Positions 1 to 8,742 are shown, counted from the stretch's first letter. The stretch is DNA of 64,000 nucleotides from Prevotella sp. oral taxon 299 str. F0039 (GCF_000163055.2 NC_022111.1:434001-498000), one strand, 5' to 3'. Made by a program: numbers and translations. The notes: generated by a model from the sequence alone, not told the origin.

Positions 1-441
1 TTAAGCGATAGAATAATAAAGTTAAAACAAGGGGGCTTGATATTCAGAAAGACAAGCAACATTTTGCAAATTAAACTACCTTCAGGGCGTTTGCTTTCTT
101 ACCCACTGGCAAAGATTGTAGATAATAAAATTTGTTACATGTCACAAAACCAAACAACACGCCAATGGGTAGACACGGAAACATACGGGGGCAAATTGGT
201 TGAAAATATTGTGCAAGCAATTGCCCGAGATTGTCTAGGTGAAACTATTTTAAGAGTAGATAAAAAAGGCTATAACATTTGTTTTCATGTACATGATGAG
301 ATAATCGCAGAAGTACCTACAGACGAAAGCGCAAAAGCCCTACAAGATATAAAAAATATATTTGCAACCCCTATAACATTTGCCCCCGATTTACCACTTA
401 AGGGCGAGGGATATATAACCCCTTATTATTTAAAAGACTAA
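1..441 (+). CDS. Phage DNA polymerase I (family A), C-terminal part
   Basis: The frame is open from the first base of the window, so this is the 3' end of a longer gene; the TTG at 37 is not a start. The 146 visible residues match the end of phage family A polymerases: a segment around LPSGR (residues 26-30) and W..TETYGGKLVENIVQAIARD near residues 56-77, then the motif C region VHDEI at 97-101 that carries the catalytic acidic residues of the palm. It would copy the phage genome. The gene ends 5 nt before the VapE-like gene, so the two are probably cotranscribed in a replication operon. The identification is strong, though most of the protein, including any exonuclease domain, is out of view. 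Confidence 0.9.
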   Translation, partial: LSDRIIKLKQGGLIFRKTSNILQIKLPSGRLLSYPLAKIVDNKICYMSQNQTTRQWVDTETYGGKLVENIVQAIARDCLGETILRVDKKGYNICFHVHDEIIAEVPTDESAKALQDIKNIFATPITFAPDLPLKGEGYITPYYLKD

Positions 442-446
442 AAGCT

Positions 447-2957
447 ATGATTGAACTAAAATATAACGGCAAATTGCAGATTGCAACCGCTACAACTCGA
501 TTTACTAAAAACTGGCATAATTGCGAAACAACCTGGCAAGATTTATTAAATAAGCTTTCAAAAACCACAAGGACAGGCGAAACGACAAAGCAGTTTTTAG
601 CCCTAAAGAAGAACGAGCAAGACAACATTAAAGACGTGGGCGGTTTCTTTGGCGGTTACCTCATAGGGGGAAAGCGTGGCAACAATAGCGTTTTAGCTCG
701 TCAATTGGTAACGCTCGATATAGACGAGGGAAAGAATAACACGTGGGAGGACTTTTGCATGTTGTTCGATTGTTCGGCTTGCGTGTATTCGACGCACAAG
801 CACACGGCAGAAAAACCACGTTTAAGGCTCTTGATACCCTTAAAGGATGAGGCGATCCCTGAAGAGTACGAGGCTATATCTAGATATATAGCATCATGCG
901 TGGGTATAAATCAATTTGACGACACCACGTTTCAGCCTGCAAGATTTATGTATTACCCCTCAACACCTTCAGATGGTGAATATATTTTCGAATACCAAGA
1001 CGGTAGATGGTTAGACGGTAAAGCAATCCTAAGTGAGAATTACAGAAAATGGCAAGACCGAAGCGAGTGGGCTTATTCTTCGAGAGTACCTGCCGAGATA
1101 CACAGAGAAGCAAGCAAACAAGAAAACCCACTAACAAAAAGCGGTTGGGTGGGCGTCTTCTGTAGAACCTACACAGTAGGCGAAGCAATAGACGTTTTTC
1201 TCTCTGAAGTATATAAACAGGAAAGCCCTACACGTTACACCTACCTAAAAGGCACAACCAGCAACGGACTAGTGATTTACGAAAATGGGCTTTTTGCTTT
1301 TTCGAATCATTCCACCGACCCAGCAAGCGGACATTTACGTAATGCTTTCGACCTCGTGCGGGTTCACCTATTCGGAAGTAGAGACGAGGGCACGAGTGAA
1401 ACCACAAAGGCAACCGACAAACCATCTTTTAAGGCTATGGCGGAACTTTGTAAAAACGATGAGAACGTAAAGGCTACATGGGCACAAGAACGAACGGCAG
1501 AACAAAACGAGCTAGCAGAAAAGGCAGCGCAAGACTTTAGAGCAGAGACACAGGAACAAAGCAAAGAAAAAACTCGAAACCTAGCAAAGGAGAGAGCGGA
1601 GTTATTAGCGAAGCTAGAAGTTAGCGACAGAGGCATTGTCTTACCAACACTTAAAAACTATCGCAATATTATCGAGCTTGACCCACTTCTAAAAGATAAA
1701 ATAAGATTTGATTTATTTGCTAATCAAGCATGCGTTAAAGGAGGTTTGCCATGGCGAAAGGTTAAAAGCTATTACGACAGCTTTTGGACAAACACGGACG
1801 ACGCCTGCTTACGAAACTATCTAAACGGAAACCCTTATAACTTAAAAGCATCCATTCAGAACACACAAGATGCGTTTGATATGGTGATGTTAAAGCATTC
1901 GTTTCACCCTATACAGGAGTTTATAAAGTCGGTAGAATGGGACGGCAAGAAAAGATTAGATACGCTTTTGGTTGATTACCTAGGTGCTGAAGATAACGAA
2001 CTCAACAGAGCTATAACACGTAAAGCCTTTACCGCTTGCGTTGCTCGTGTATTCAGTCCAGGGGTTAAATTTGATTATGTCTTAACCCTGGTAGGCTCTG
2101 AAGGTATAGGCAAATCCACAATATTAGCAAAGCTAGGCGGTAAATGGTTTAGCGACTCTTTTATAGGAGTTGAAGGGCAAAAAGGTATGGAGCAGTTACA
2201 ACGTGCGTGGCTTATAGAGTTAGGGGAGTTGTCCGTATATAAAAAAGCAGACGTCGAAACTATGAAAGCATTTATATCTAAGTGCGAGGACCAGTTCAGA
2301 CCAGCATACGGGCGAAAGATTGAAATTTTCCCAAGGCAATGCGTGTTCTTTGCTACAACAAACGAATATAACTTTCTAAAAGGGGACACGGGTAACCGTC
2401 GTTTTTGGATTGTCAACGTAGGAGAGAATAAACCACAAAAAAACATTTATACCGACCTTACAAACGAAGAAGTTTTGCAAGTATGGGCAGAGGCTAAAAA
2501 ATATTACGATGAGGGCGAAACGCTCTACCTAGATAAAGAGCTAGAACAAAAAGCAAGAAGCAGACAAAAGGAACACGAAGAAGTAGATGAGCGTGAGGGC
2601 TTGATTGAAGAATTTCTTGAGAAGCGTTTACCCCTATCATGGGAAGAAAAGACAATCACAGAAAGGCGTATTTGGTTCTTACAAGAGGGGGACACCCTCC
2701 GAGAAGAGGCAAGCCTGCAACGAACAAAAATAACAGCGATTGAAATTCTTAGCGAGTGCTTTGGCGAAAAGATAGACGATAAAACCCGATATAAGACAAG
2801 AGCGATTAACGCTATATTAAAGAAAATAAAGGGCTGGAGATATTTGGGCATAATAAGGGGGAGTATTTACGGACAACAGCGCACATTTGAGAGAATAGAC
2901 CAAGAACAAAAACCAGTTTGTACAGCTTACGAAACAATAACCGAAGATATTTTTTAA
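447..2957 (+). CDS. VapE/VirE-type primase-helicase fusion
   Basis: This 836-residue protein looks like a two-part replication enzyme. The N-terminal part has a primase-like DID motif (91-93) followed by an STHKH segment (115-119), resembling the archaeo-eukaryotic-type primase or VirE_N region found in phage and plasmid replication proteins. The C-terminal part is a VapE/DUF5906-type P-loop ATPase: Walker A GSEGIGKST (550-558), acidic Walker B-like IELGEL (590-595), sensor FATTN (635-639) and the arginine-bearing GNRRFW (649-654). A charged, Glu/Lys-rich linker occupies roughly 350-390. It probably primes and unwinds phage DNA together with the adjacent polymerase. The family assignment of the helicase half is firm; the primase half is inferred from motif shape. 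Confidence 0.88.
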   Translation: MIELKYNGKLQIATATTRFTKNWHNCETTWQDLLNKLSKTTRTGETTKQFLALKKNEQDNIKDVGGFFGGYLIGGKRGNNSVLARQLVTLDIDEGKNNTWEDFCMLFDCSACVYSTHKHTAEKPRLRLLIPLKDEAIPEEYEAISRYIASCVGINQFDDTTFQPARFMYYPSTPSDGEYIFEYQDGRWLDGKAILSENYRKWQDRSEWAYSSRVPAEIHREASKQENPLTKSGWVGVFCRTYTVGEAIDVFLSEVYKQESPTRYTYLKGTTSNGLVIYENGLFAFSNHSTDPASGHLRNAFDLVRVHLFGSRDEGTSETTKATDKPSFKAMAELCKNDENVKATWAQERTAEQNELAEKAAQDFRAETQEQSKEKTRNLAKERAELLAKLEVSDRGIVLPTLKNYRNIIELDPLLKDKIRFDLFANQACVKGGLPWRKVKSYYDSFWTNTDDACLRNYLNGNPYNLKASIQNTQDAFDMVMLKHSFHPIQEFIKSVEWDGKKRLDTLLVDYLGAEDNELNRAITRKAFTACVARVFSPGVKFDYVLTLVGSEGIGKSTILAKLGGKWFSDSFIGVEGQKGMEQLQRAWLIELGELSVYKKADVETMKAFISKCEDQFRPAYGRKIEIFPRQCVFFATTNEYNFLKGDTGNRRFWIVNVGENKPQKNIYTDLTNEEVLQVWAEAKKYYDEGETLYLDKELEQKARSRQKEHEEVDEREGLIEEFLEKRLPLSWEEKTITERRIWFLQEGDTLREEASLQRTKITAIEILSECFGEKIDDKTRYKTRAINAILKKIKGWRYLGIIRGSIYGQQRTFERIDQEQKPVCTAYETITEDIF

Positions 2958-2961
2958 GATT

Positions 2962-3294
2962 ATGACTACAAATACAACTACAACGATAAAAGAATTTAAG
3001 AAAATACGCAAACTTATCTTATCAACTATAACAGACAAAGGGGCACACTATGAGCGTTACACCTCTGAACCCAGCAAAAGCATTGCGGAAGCATTCAACT
3101 ATACGAAAGCCCTTGTTAAACATTGCGAAGACATGCAGACACTTTGTCGTTTAATTGTTAAGCGGTCGGCATTCTTTCAATACTATAAAATTCTTGATAA
3201 AATTGTCCCTCTTTATACTGAAGCGTTTGAGGCATACGGAGTTTATTATAAAAAACGTGACACAAAAGGGCTTGAGTTATGGGGGATAAAATAA
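2962..3294 (+). CDS. Small phage protein of unknown function
   Basis: This 110-residue protein starts 4 nt after the VapE-like gene and its last 16 nt overlap the start of the VRR-NUC gene, so it is translated as part of the replication operon. It is rich in Lys, Tyr and Thr, predicted to be mostly helical, and has no signal peptide or membrane segment. I recognise no family. Its position suggests a replication accessory role, but that is only context. Confidence 0.65.
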   Translation: MTTNTTTTIKEFKKIRKLILSTITDKGAHYERYTSEPSKSIAEAFNYTKALVKHCEDMQTLCRLIVKRSAFFQYYKILDKIVPLYTEAFEAYGVYYKKRDTKGLELWGIK

Positions 3295-3581
3295 ACTACA
3301 GCGAGAAAGTTCTAGAACGTAATCTACAAAAACGAGTTAAAGAGATAGGTGGAAAGGCTTACAAATTCATTTCGTCGAATTGTACAGGCGTGCCCGATCG
3401 CTTGATCATCTTTAATGGTCGTTTTTGTTTTGCAGAAATAAAAAGCTATAACGGAAGGCTCGCCCCTAGACAAGAAATAGAAATAAGAAAATTAAAAAAC
3501 CTAGGGGCAAAGGTGTTTATTGTTTACACCCCCGAGGATATCGAAAGCATAATAAAATATATTACAGATGAACGAAACTAA
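3279..3581 (+). CDS. VRR-NUC domain nuclease
   Basis: A 100-residue single-domain protein of the VRR-NUC branch of the PD-(D/E)XK nucleases. The catalytic signature is visible as VPD (38-40) followed by AEIKS (52-56), with a downstream Gln (Q65) in a helix, and an N-terminal helix around LERNLQKRV. Stand-alone VRR-NUC proteins are common in phage replication modules beside a SNF2-type helicase, where they are thought to act on branched or otherwise structured DNA. The gene overlaps its upstream neighbour by 16 nt and its downstream neighbour, the SNF2-type helicase, by 14 nt, suggesting translational coupling and possibly joint action. The exact substrate cannot be read from sequence. Confidence 0.9.
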   Translation: MGDKINYSEKVLERNLQKRVKEIGGKAYKFISSNCTGVPDRLIIFNGRFCFAEIKSYNGRLAPRQEIEIRKLKNLGAKVFIVYTPEDIESIIKYITDERN

Positions 3582-4944
3582 CTTACATGGTTACCAAAGG
3601 GCAGCCGTTGAACATATAATTAAAAACCCCTATTCAGCGCTCCTTCTCGATATGGGTTTAGGTAAGACCGTGTCGACCCTCACAGCTATAAACAGGCTTA
3701 TTAACTATTCTTTTGAGGTTACAAAGGTTTTAGTAATTGCACCCCTTCGAGTTGCAGAACACACATGGGCGGAAGAGTGCGACAAGTGGGAGCACTTAAA
3801 GGGCTTGAAAATCTCAAAAGTTTTAGGCAGTGAGAAAAAACGCTCCGAGGCTTTATCTACCCAGGCGGACATTTACGTAATCAATAGGGAGAATGTGGCG
3901 TGGCTTGTTGCTACTCATGGGTATCTTTTTCACAATCATTTTTTCGACATGGTCGTTATTGATGAGCTTTCGTCTTTTAAGTCCTCAAAGTCTACCAGGT
4001 GGAAAGCCTTAAAAGCCGTGCGCCCTTTCCTGGGTCGTGTGGTAGGGCTTACGGGTACACCAGCACCAAACGGATATATCGATCTTTGGGCACAAATGTA
4101 CTTAATAGATATGGGTGATAGACTAGGTAAATTTATTACGAGGTATAGAGAGACTTATTTCTCTTCTATAGGACGGGGTAACGTTGTTTTTCGTTATGAC
4201 TTAAGACCAGAGGCACAAAATAAAATAAATAGTCTTATATCGGATATTTGTATATCAATGAAAGCAGAAGACTATTTGCAATTACCCAAACGCTTGGACT
4301 ATTTCAATAAGATAGATTTAGGCAAATTCAAAAAGGATTATAACAAGTTTGAACGTGATTGTGTATTAGAATTATTCACCGAGGAGGACGAGACTATAAC
4401 AGCCGCTTCGGCTGCCGCTCTTTCAAATAAGCTACTACAGTTTAGCGGTGGAGCCATCTACGATGAAGACCACAACACGCATGTAATACATACAAAGAAA
4501 TTGGAAGCCCTCGAAGACGTTGTGGAGGCGGCAAACGGACAGCCTATTCTTTTATTTTACGCTTTCAAGCATGAAGAAAGTAGAATAATAGAACACTTCA
4601 AAAACTTACGTGTTGTAAAACTAGACACCCCCGAGACCATCAAGGCGTGGAATAAAGGCGAGATAGATATAGCGATAGCGCACCCAGCAAGCGTGGGGCA
4701 TGGGCTGAACCTACAGCACGGGGGCAACATTATCGTATGGTATGGCTTAACATGGTCGCTAGAGCTTTACCAGCAAGCCAACGCAAGGCTTCACAGACAA
4801 GGACAAAGCAAACCCGTAAAGATATATCATCTTATTAGCGAAGGCACGATCGACGAGGAGATAGTAAAGGCTTTAAGCAATAAAGATAAGACACAAAACG
4901 GACTAATGCAGGCTGTAAAAGCTAGAATTAATAAATACCTATAA
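3568..4944 (+). CDS. SNF2-type DEAD/DEAH helicase
   Basis: A compact 458-residue superfamily 2 helicase-like ATPase of the SNF2 group. Motifs appear in order: Walker A DMGLGKT (28-34), motif II DELS (132-135) in place of DEAH, motif III LTGTPAPNG (161-169), motif V AHPASVGHGLNLQ (371-383) and motif VI QQANARLHRQGQ (402-413). The arginine-rich final motif and the RQGQ string are typical of SNF2 proteins. Such proteins use ATP to translocate on duplex DNA. Its start overlaps the VRR-NUC gene by 14 nt, and the pair is a recurring phage replication or recombination cassette. No fused nuclease or chromatin domain is present. Confidence 0.92.
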   Translation: MNETNLHGYQRAAVEHIIKNPYSALLLDMGLGKTVSTLTAINRLINYSFEVTKVLVIAPLRVAEHTWAEECDKWEHLKGLKISKVLGSEKKRSEALSTQADIYVINRENVAWLVATHGYLFHNHFFDMVVIDELSSFKSSKSTRWKALKAVRPFLGRVVGLTGTPAPNGYIDLWAQMYLIDMGDRLGKFITRYRETYFSSIGRGNVVFRYDLRPEAQNKINSLISDICISMKAEDYLQLPKRLDYFNKIDLGKFKKDYNKFERDCVLELFTEEDETITAASAAALSNKLLQFSGGAIYDEDHNTHVIHTKKLEALEDVVEAANGQPILLFYAFKHEESRIIEHFKNLRVVKLDTPETIKAWNKGEIDIAIAHPASVGHGLNLQHGGNIIVWYGLTWSLELYQQANARLHRQGQSKPVKIYHLISEGTIDEEIVKALSNKDKTQNGLMQAVKARINKYL

Positions 4945-4964
4945 CTTTCTAAAAACTTATACAA

Positions 4965-5405
4965 ATGAGCAAGAGTCAAGAAGCAAAGTTAACAAGACAG
5001 CTAAAAGCAAGGATAACAGAAAGAGACTACAACAAATTAAAGGAGATAGCGGAGCAATACAATTTTAAGTCGCTCTATTCTCTTCTTTACTATTTAGTTT
5101 ATGCTTTTCTAAGAGCTTACGACGCCGAAAGGGGTTGTATCATGGAAGAGATGCCCCCCGAGATATTAAACTTATTTAGGCTAAAGGAGGACAGCATGAC
5201 AGCGTTGCGAAAGCTAGCAAGCCTAAGACTAAAGAAGTACGGATGGCGTGGTAGGTTTGTCGACGAGAGGGACGCAGTAACAGGGGAGGAGTTAGACCTC
5301 TTCGAGCTAACTCGAGAACTTGGGTATCATTGCGTGGAGGAGGACGAGATGATCACCAAAGGCGAACAATTTGCGCACGACATAAGAACACGAAACGAAA
5401 GGTAA
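4965..5405 (+). CDS. Phage protein with possible ribbon-helix-helix N-terminus
   Basis: A 146-residue protein. Residues about 8-50 (RQLKARITERDYNKL onward) have the strand then two-helix look of a ribbon-helix-helix DNA-binding fold, and the remainder is acidic and helical. I do not recognise a named family. It lies between the helicase and the HNH gene with short gaps (20 and 9 nt), so it is in the same operon. It could be a regulator of the replication or late genes, with the repeat-rich region downstream as a candidate target, but this is inference only. Confidence 0.55.
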   Translation: MSKSQEAKLTRQLKARITERDYNKLKEIAEQYNFKSLYSLLYYLVYAFLRAYDAERGCIMEEMPPEILNLFRLKEDSMTALRKLASLRLKKYGWRGRFVDERDAVTGEELDLFELTRELGYHCVEEDEMITKGEQFAHDIRTRNER

Positions 5406-5414
5406 TATAAGAGT

Positions 5415-5756
5415 ATGAAGTACAAAAGTAATAACATACATTATCGTAGATTAATCCAAAGCGTAACCTGGCAACGGTTGCGCTTTAATTATTTACAAGC
5501 TCACCCCCTTTGTGAGCGTTGCAGAGAAATTGACAAGATAACCCCAGCTACAGACGTGCACCACGTCGAACCGATAGAAGAGGCTACAAGTATAGAAGCG
5601 ATGAGAGCAAAGGCATACAACCCAAATAATTTAATGGCTTTGTGTCGTGCTTGTCATCTTCAAGTACATAAGGAACTATCCTCTCATAGCAAGGAAGCAC
5701 AGCGGAACAATAACAAAAGACGTACCGAGCGATTTATCAAAACTTTTCTAGATTAA
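5415..5756 (+). CDS. HNH endonuclease
   Basis: A 113-residue HNH nuclease. The zinc-binding pairs CERC (33-36) and CRAC (77-80) flank the catalytic VHHV (48-51), and the NPNNLMALC segment (69-77) supplies the conserved Asn. In HK97-type phages an HNH protein is commonly encoded next to the terminase and is required for terminase cutting during packaging. Here it is the last gene before the long non-coding stretch and the terminase genes, consistent with that role. It closely fits the family in length and motif spacing. Confidence 0.92.
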   Translation: MKYKSNNIHYRRLIQSVTWQRLRFNYLQAHPLCERCREIDKITPATDVHHVEPIEEATSIEAMRAKAYNPNNLMALCRACHLQVHKELSSHSKEAQRNNNKRRTERFIKTFLD

Positions 5757-5834
5757 ATGTTAAAAAAAGGCGGACGAAAGAGAGAAAAGCACAACGTTAT
5801 TATGATAAGTAAGAGCTATTTATTTAACATTTAA
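5757..5834 (+). CDS. Possible 25-residue ORF directly after HNH gene
   Basis: An ATG follows the HNH stop codon with no gap and opens a 25-codon frame beginning MLKKGGRKREK, which is strongly basic. The start resembles the first residues of ribbon-helix-helix mobilisation or regulator proteins (KKGGRK...), but the frame stops after 25 codons. It could be a translationally coupled small peptide, a truncated remnant, or chance. No further support is visible. Confidence 0.2.
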   Translation: MLKKGGRKREKHNVIMISKSYLFNI

Positions 5835-5946
5835 GTTTGTTTTGTGCGAATTTGTTTTGCTTTGTTCTTTTATTTAACGTTTGTAAACGGGGCGAAGTGT
5901 TAAAAATAAGGAGCGTTTTAACATCTCGCCAATCGTTAACAGCATT

Positions 5947-5968
5947 GTTAACGAATAGTTAACGAATA
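5947..5968 (+). repeat. Tandem 11-bp repeat with GTTAACG
   Basis: Two head-to-tail copies of GTTAACGAATA sit at 5947-5957 and 5958-5968. A third GTTAAC lies just upstream at 5935-5940. The palindromic GTTAAC core at 11-12 bp spacing places sites on nearly the same DNA face, as is usual for protein binding sites. Confidence 0.7.
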
Positions 5969-6043
5969 TAAACAAATGTAACTTATATATTATAATAAAA
6001 AGCGATTAAAATATTTTAGATTGTAAGGAAATTAAAAATAAGG

Positions 6044-6335
6044 TGTGACAATTGTGACAATTGTGACAATATTTTTATTTTTATTGTACCACGTAATTAT
6101 TAAGATTATCAATAAGTTACAGAGGTTGTGACAATTGTGACAATAAAATGCCTAAGGAATTAAAAAACAACACTTTAAGAAATATACGTATTTAACACGA
6201 TGTTAAAATAGAAATTTATAAGATACGTGTTTATAACTTTATAGGTTTTTATTGTCACAGTTGTCACAACCTTTGTAACTCTTTGAAAATCATAAGCGTG
6301 ACAATGTGACAATGTTTTTTCTGTTTATTGTCACA
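6044..6335. repeat. Cluster of ten TGTGACAAT 9-mers (iteron- or operator-like)
   Basis: Forward copies are at 6044-6052, 6053-6061, 6062-6070, 6127-6135, 6136-6144, 6297-6305 (CGTGACAAT) and 6305-6313. Inverted copies are at 6251-6259, 6260-6268 (one mismatch) and 6327-6335. Three are in perfect tandem. Such dense short repeats in both orientations are typical of replication initiator iterons or of a multi-site operator. Confidence 0.85.
6114..6281. repeat. Long imperfect inverted repeat containing paired 9-mers
   Basis: The 35-nt arm 6114-6148 is repeated in inverted form at 6247-6281 with only three mismatches by eye, separated by about 98 nt. Each arm contains two of the TGTGACAAT units plus a GTTACA flank, so the arms were probably duplicated as a block. 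Confidence 0.75.
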
Positions 6336-6557
6336 GGCTAGACCTAGGAAAGCAAAAAATAAAAGAAGTTTTTAGGGGTGGTATTTTTGAATCCTAAAAA
6401 GATTAAGGGGGGGGGTAGTTTTTTAAGAAGCTCAACCCCTTCTGAACTCTCGCCTCCTCTGTCGAACACTCCAGAGCCGTTTTTTTACGTTCCCGTTTGC
6501 CCTTTGGTACCTAAAACGCAAGATTAAGGGTTCTATTATAAAAGAAAATTTGACAAA

Positions 6558-6947
6558 ATGGCGACAATAAAGAGAAAAAAAAGCTTTGATTTTTCGAATA
6601 TAGATGCAGATAAATTAGCGAAAGAGATACGAGGTTCTTTGCAAAAGCTAGGCACTTATAAAGAAGAGCTAGAGATTTCTATACATATGTGCGCCACGAC
6701 CTTAAAGCAATACGCCCGAATCATAGAGGAGCTAAACGCTGATAACTTACTTTTAATAGAAAGGACAGACGGTGGGGAGGCTCGATGCAAACCCAATCCG
6801 TTGTTTGATATGCAAGTAAAGCAAGCCGAAGCGGTACGTAAATATTTGCGTGAACTAAAACTAACCTCTTTAACTTCGGAGGAAATAAGTAAAACCCCAG
6901 AAGAAAACGGGCTAGCTGGTTTGATATCCTCTTTAGGGGGGAGGTAA
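6558..6947 (+). CDS. terS: Terminase small subunit, P27 family-like
   Basis: A 129-residue protein directly upstream of the large terminase. It has a basic N-terminus, a helical body, and the P27-type ending in which a helix (VKQAEAVRKYLRELKLT, about 91-107) is followed by a short variable tail. The phrase NPLFDMQ before that helix is also typical. It would recognise phage DNA and start packaging by recruiting TerL. The assignment rests on length, helix pattern and position; no enzymatic motif is expected in this subunit. Confidence 0.78.
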   Translation: MATIKRKKSFDFSNIDADKLAKEIRGSLQKLGTYKEELEISIHMCATTLKQYARIIEELNADNLLLIERTDGGEARCKPNPLFDMQVKQAEAVRKYLRELKLTSLTSEEISKTPEENGLAGLISSLGGR

Positions 6948-7021
6948 GGCAAAGAAAACAAGGGAAAGCCTTTTATTTTCGATTTAAGCCCCTTAATAGA
7001 AATTCATAATAACTTTATAGA

Positions 7022-8731
7022 TTGACCAAAGAAGAGAGCGCACAACTAAAAGAAAGGGCAATAAAACAAATTTTATCCCGCAAACTTACGGGCTATAAAT
7101 TAAAAAAGATTGACCCACGCCTCGAAGAATATATCGCAGAAGTAGTCCACAACCCCGATGCGCATAATCTCTTCGAGGTTCTTGCGGTTGTGCGTTTTTT
7201 TACTTTTTTGGACAAATACGTTTTTAGACCTGAAGAGGTGCAACGTTTTATTACGTTTTACGAGTGCCTTAAATTCTCTGGGTTGAATGGTAGGCAAAGT
7301 TATAAACTTACCCCCGTTCAAGTTTTCCAGTTTGCTAATATAATGGGCTTCTATACAAAGGAGGGCAGGCGGTTAATCCGTGAGGCTCTTCTGTTTGTGC
7401 CTCGTAAATTTTCGAAAACTACTTCGGTGGCGTCCCTGGCGGTTTACGATCTACTCTTTGGGGACTCCAACGCAGAAGTTTATACCGCAGCTAATAGCTA
7501 CTACCAGGCACAGATTTGCTTTAAGGAGATAAAGGCTATTTTGCGGGGTCTTGATCCAGGCTTAAAAATGTTTAAGCTCAACAGAGAAAAGATTGAGATA
7601 ATAGGAAATTTAGATAGGTCTTCAAGTGTTCAGTGCTTATCGTCTTCAGCTGATAAGCTCGACGGATTAAATGCGTCTTTGGTTATTTTAGACGAGTATT
7701 CGCAGGCGGACAGCGCGGAGCTTAAGAACGTTTTAACCAGTTCAATGGGCGCAAGGCTTGACCCGTTGGTCGTGACAATAACGACAGCGTCGGACAAAAG
7801 CGAATCACCATTCGTGGAAATGCTCGAGAATTACAAAAGGGTATTATTAGGAGAGCTAGAAAGCGACAGAATATTTGCTCACTTGTTTATGCCAGACGAG
7901 GGCGACGACGAGGGAGACCCAAAAGTATGGAAAAAAGTACAGCCCCATCTAGGTGTTACGGTGCAACCTGATTTTTATGCAAATGAATGGCAGAAAGCCC
8001 TCATATCTAACGAGGACATGAAGACTTTCAGAACGAAGTTATTAAATATCTTCGTGCCCTCGAATACGGAGCCGTGGTTAACAGGTGAGGAAATGAAAGC
8101 GCACACCCTAAAAATAGATATCGACAAAATAGGCAAAAGGGTTTCTACCATGGTGGCGGTAGACTTATCCGTTAAGGATGACTTTTCAGCGGTTACGTAT
8201 GGGCTTTATTTTTCAGATAGAAAAAAGTTTCATTTTCATACAGATTATTATTTTCCTGAAGAGTGTCTAAAGGGACACCGTAACGAGGAGTTATACAGAA
8301 AATGGGCATCCGAAGGACACTTAAAACTAACAAAAGGTAACGTAATAGATTACGCCCAAATAGCGGGAGACATCATAGCTCGAAACAAAAATCTTTTAAT
8401 ACTGCAAATCGGCTATGACAGTTATAAGAGTTTAGACTTTGTGAACCTTATGAGCGCAAGCGGAGCGGCAAAAGTGATGCAACCTATAAAACAAACTTAT
8501 GCCGCCTTTACTTCTCCCGTTGAGTCGTGGGAATATGCTACAAGAAAGTTTGCTTTAACTATAGACCCGAACCCAATAAATTTATTTTGTTTTGACAATG
8601 CCGTATTAGACGAAGACAAGCTAGAGAATAAGAAACCAGTAAAGCGAAGCCGACATCTAAAAATCGACGGAGTTATTACAATGCTAATGAGCTTAAAGGA
8701 GTTCAACGATTACGAAAGAAAAATAAGTTAA
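7022..8731 (+). CDS. terL: Terminase large subunit
   Basis: The DNA-packaging motor, 569 residues. The ATPase half shows a Walker A-like PRKFSKTT (127-134) and Walker B VILDEY (221-226), and the nuclease half begins with the metal-binding Asp in VAVDLS (378-383). It cuts concatemeric phage DNA and pumps it into the prohead through the portal encoded next door. The start appears to be TTG at 7022, since a stop codon lies 12 nt upstream in frame and no ATG or GTG occurs near the N-terminus; the resulting MTKEESAQLKER N-terminus looks normal. It lies 74 nt after terS. Confidence 0.95.
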   Translation: MTKEESAQLKERAIKQILSRKLTGYKLKKIDPRLEEYIAEVVHNPDAHNLFEVLAVVRFFTFLDKYVFRPEEVQRFITFYECLKFSGLNGRQSYKLTPVQVFQFANIMGFYTKEGRRLIREALLFVPRKFSKTTSVASLAVYDLLFGDSNAEVYTAANSYYQAQICFKEIKAILRGLDPGLKMFKLNREKIEIIGNLDRSSSVQCLSSSADKLDGLNASLVILDEYSQADSAELKNVLTSSMGARLDPLVVTITTASDKSESPFVEMLENYKRVLLGELESDRIFAHLFMPDEGDDEGDPKVWKKVQPHLGVTVQPDFYANEWQKALISNEDMKTFRTKLLNIFVPSNTEPWLTGEEMKAHTLKIDIDKIGKRVSTMVAVDLSVKDDFSAVTYGLYFSDRKKFHFHTDYYFPEECLKGHRNEELYRKWASEGHLKLTKGNVIDYAQIAGDIIARNKNLLILQIGYDSYKSLDFVNLMSASGAAKVMQPIKQTYAAFTSPVESWEYATRKFALTIDPNPINLFCFDNAVLDEDKLENKKPVKRSRHLKIDGVITMLMSLKEFNDYERKIS

Positions 8732-8742
8732 AATATTAAGTT

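Larger units (their letters stand above)
5835..6557. other. Non-coding repeat-rich region between replication and packaging modules
   Basis: About 720 bases carry no credible ORF on either strand. The stretch holds an 11-bp tandem repeat with GTTAACG (5947-5968), ten copies of a TGTGACAAT-type 9-mer in both orientations (6044-6335), a long inverted repeat (6114-6281), a G9 tract (6407-6415) and several T runs. A phage replication origin, a control region for the late operon, or both, would fit. No clear TAnnTTTG promoter box precedes the terminase genes. Confidence 0.7.

Noticed and set aside
37..441. TTG at 37 as start of a complete 134-residue protein
   Set aside because: The frame is open to base 1 and the protein is plainly the end of a polymerase, so it is a partial gene.
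6044..6335. CRISPR array
   Set aside because: The repeats are 9 nt, partly tandem and in both orientations, with no regular spacers; not CRISPR.
6460..6490. Terminator before terS
   Set aside because: Only a 5-bp stem with a 10-nt loop precedes the T run; too weak to call.
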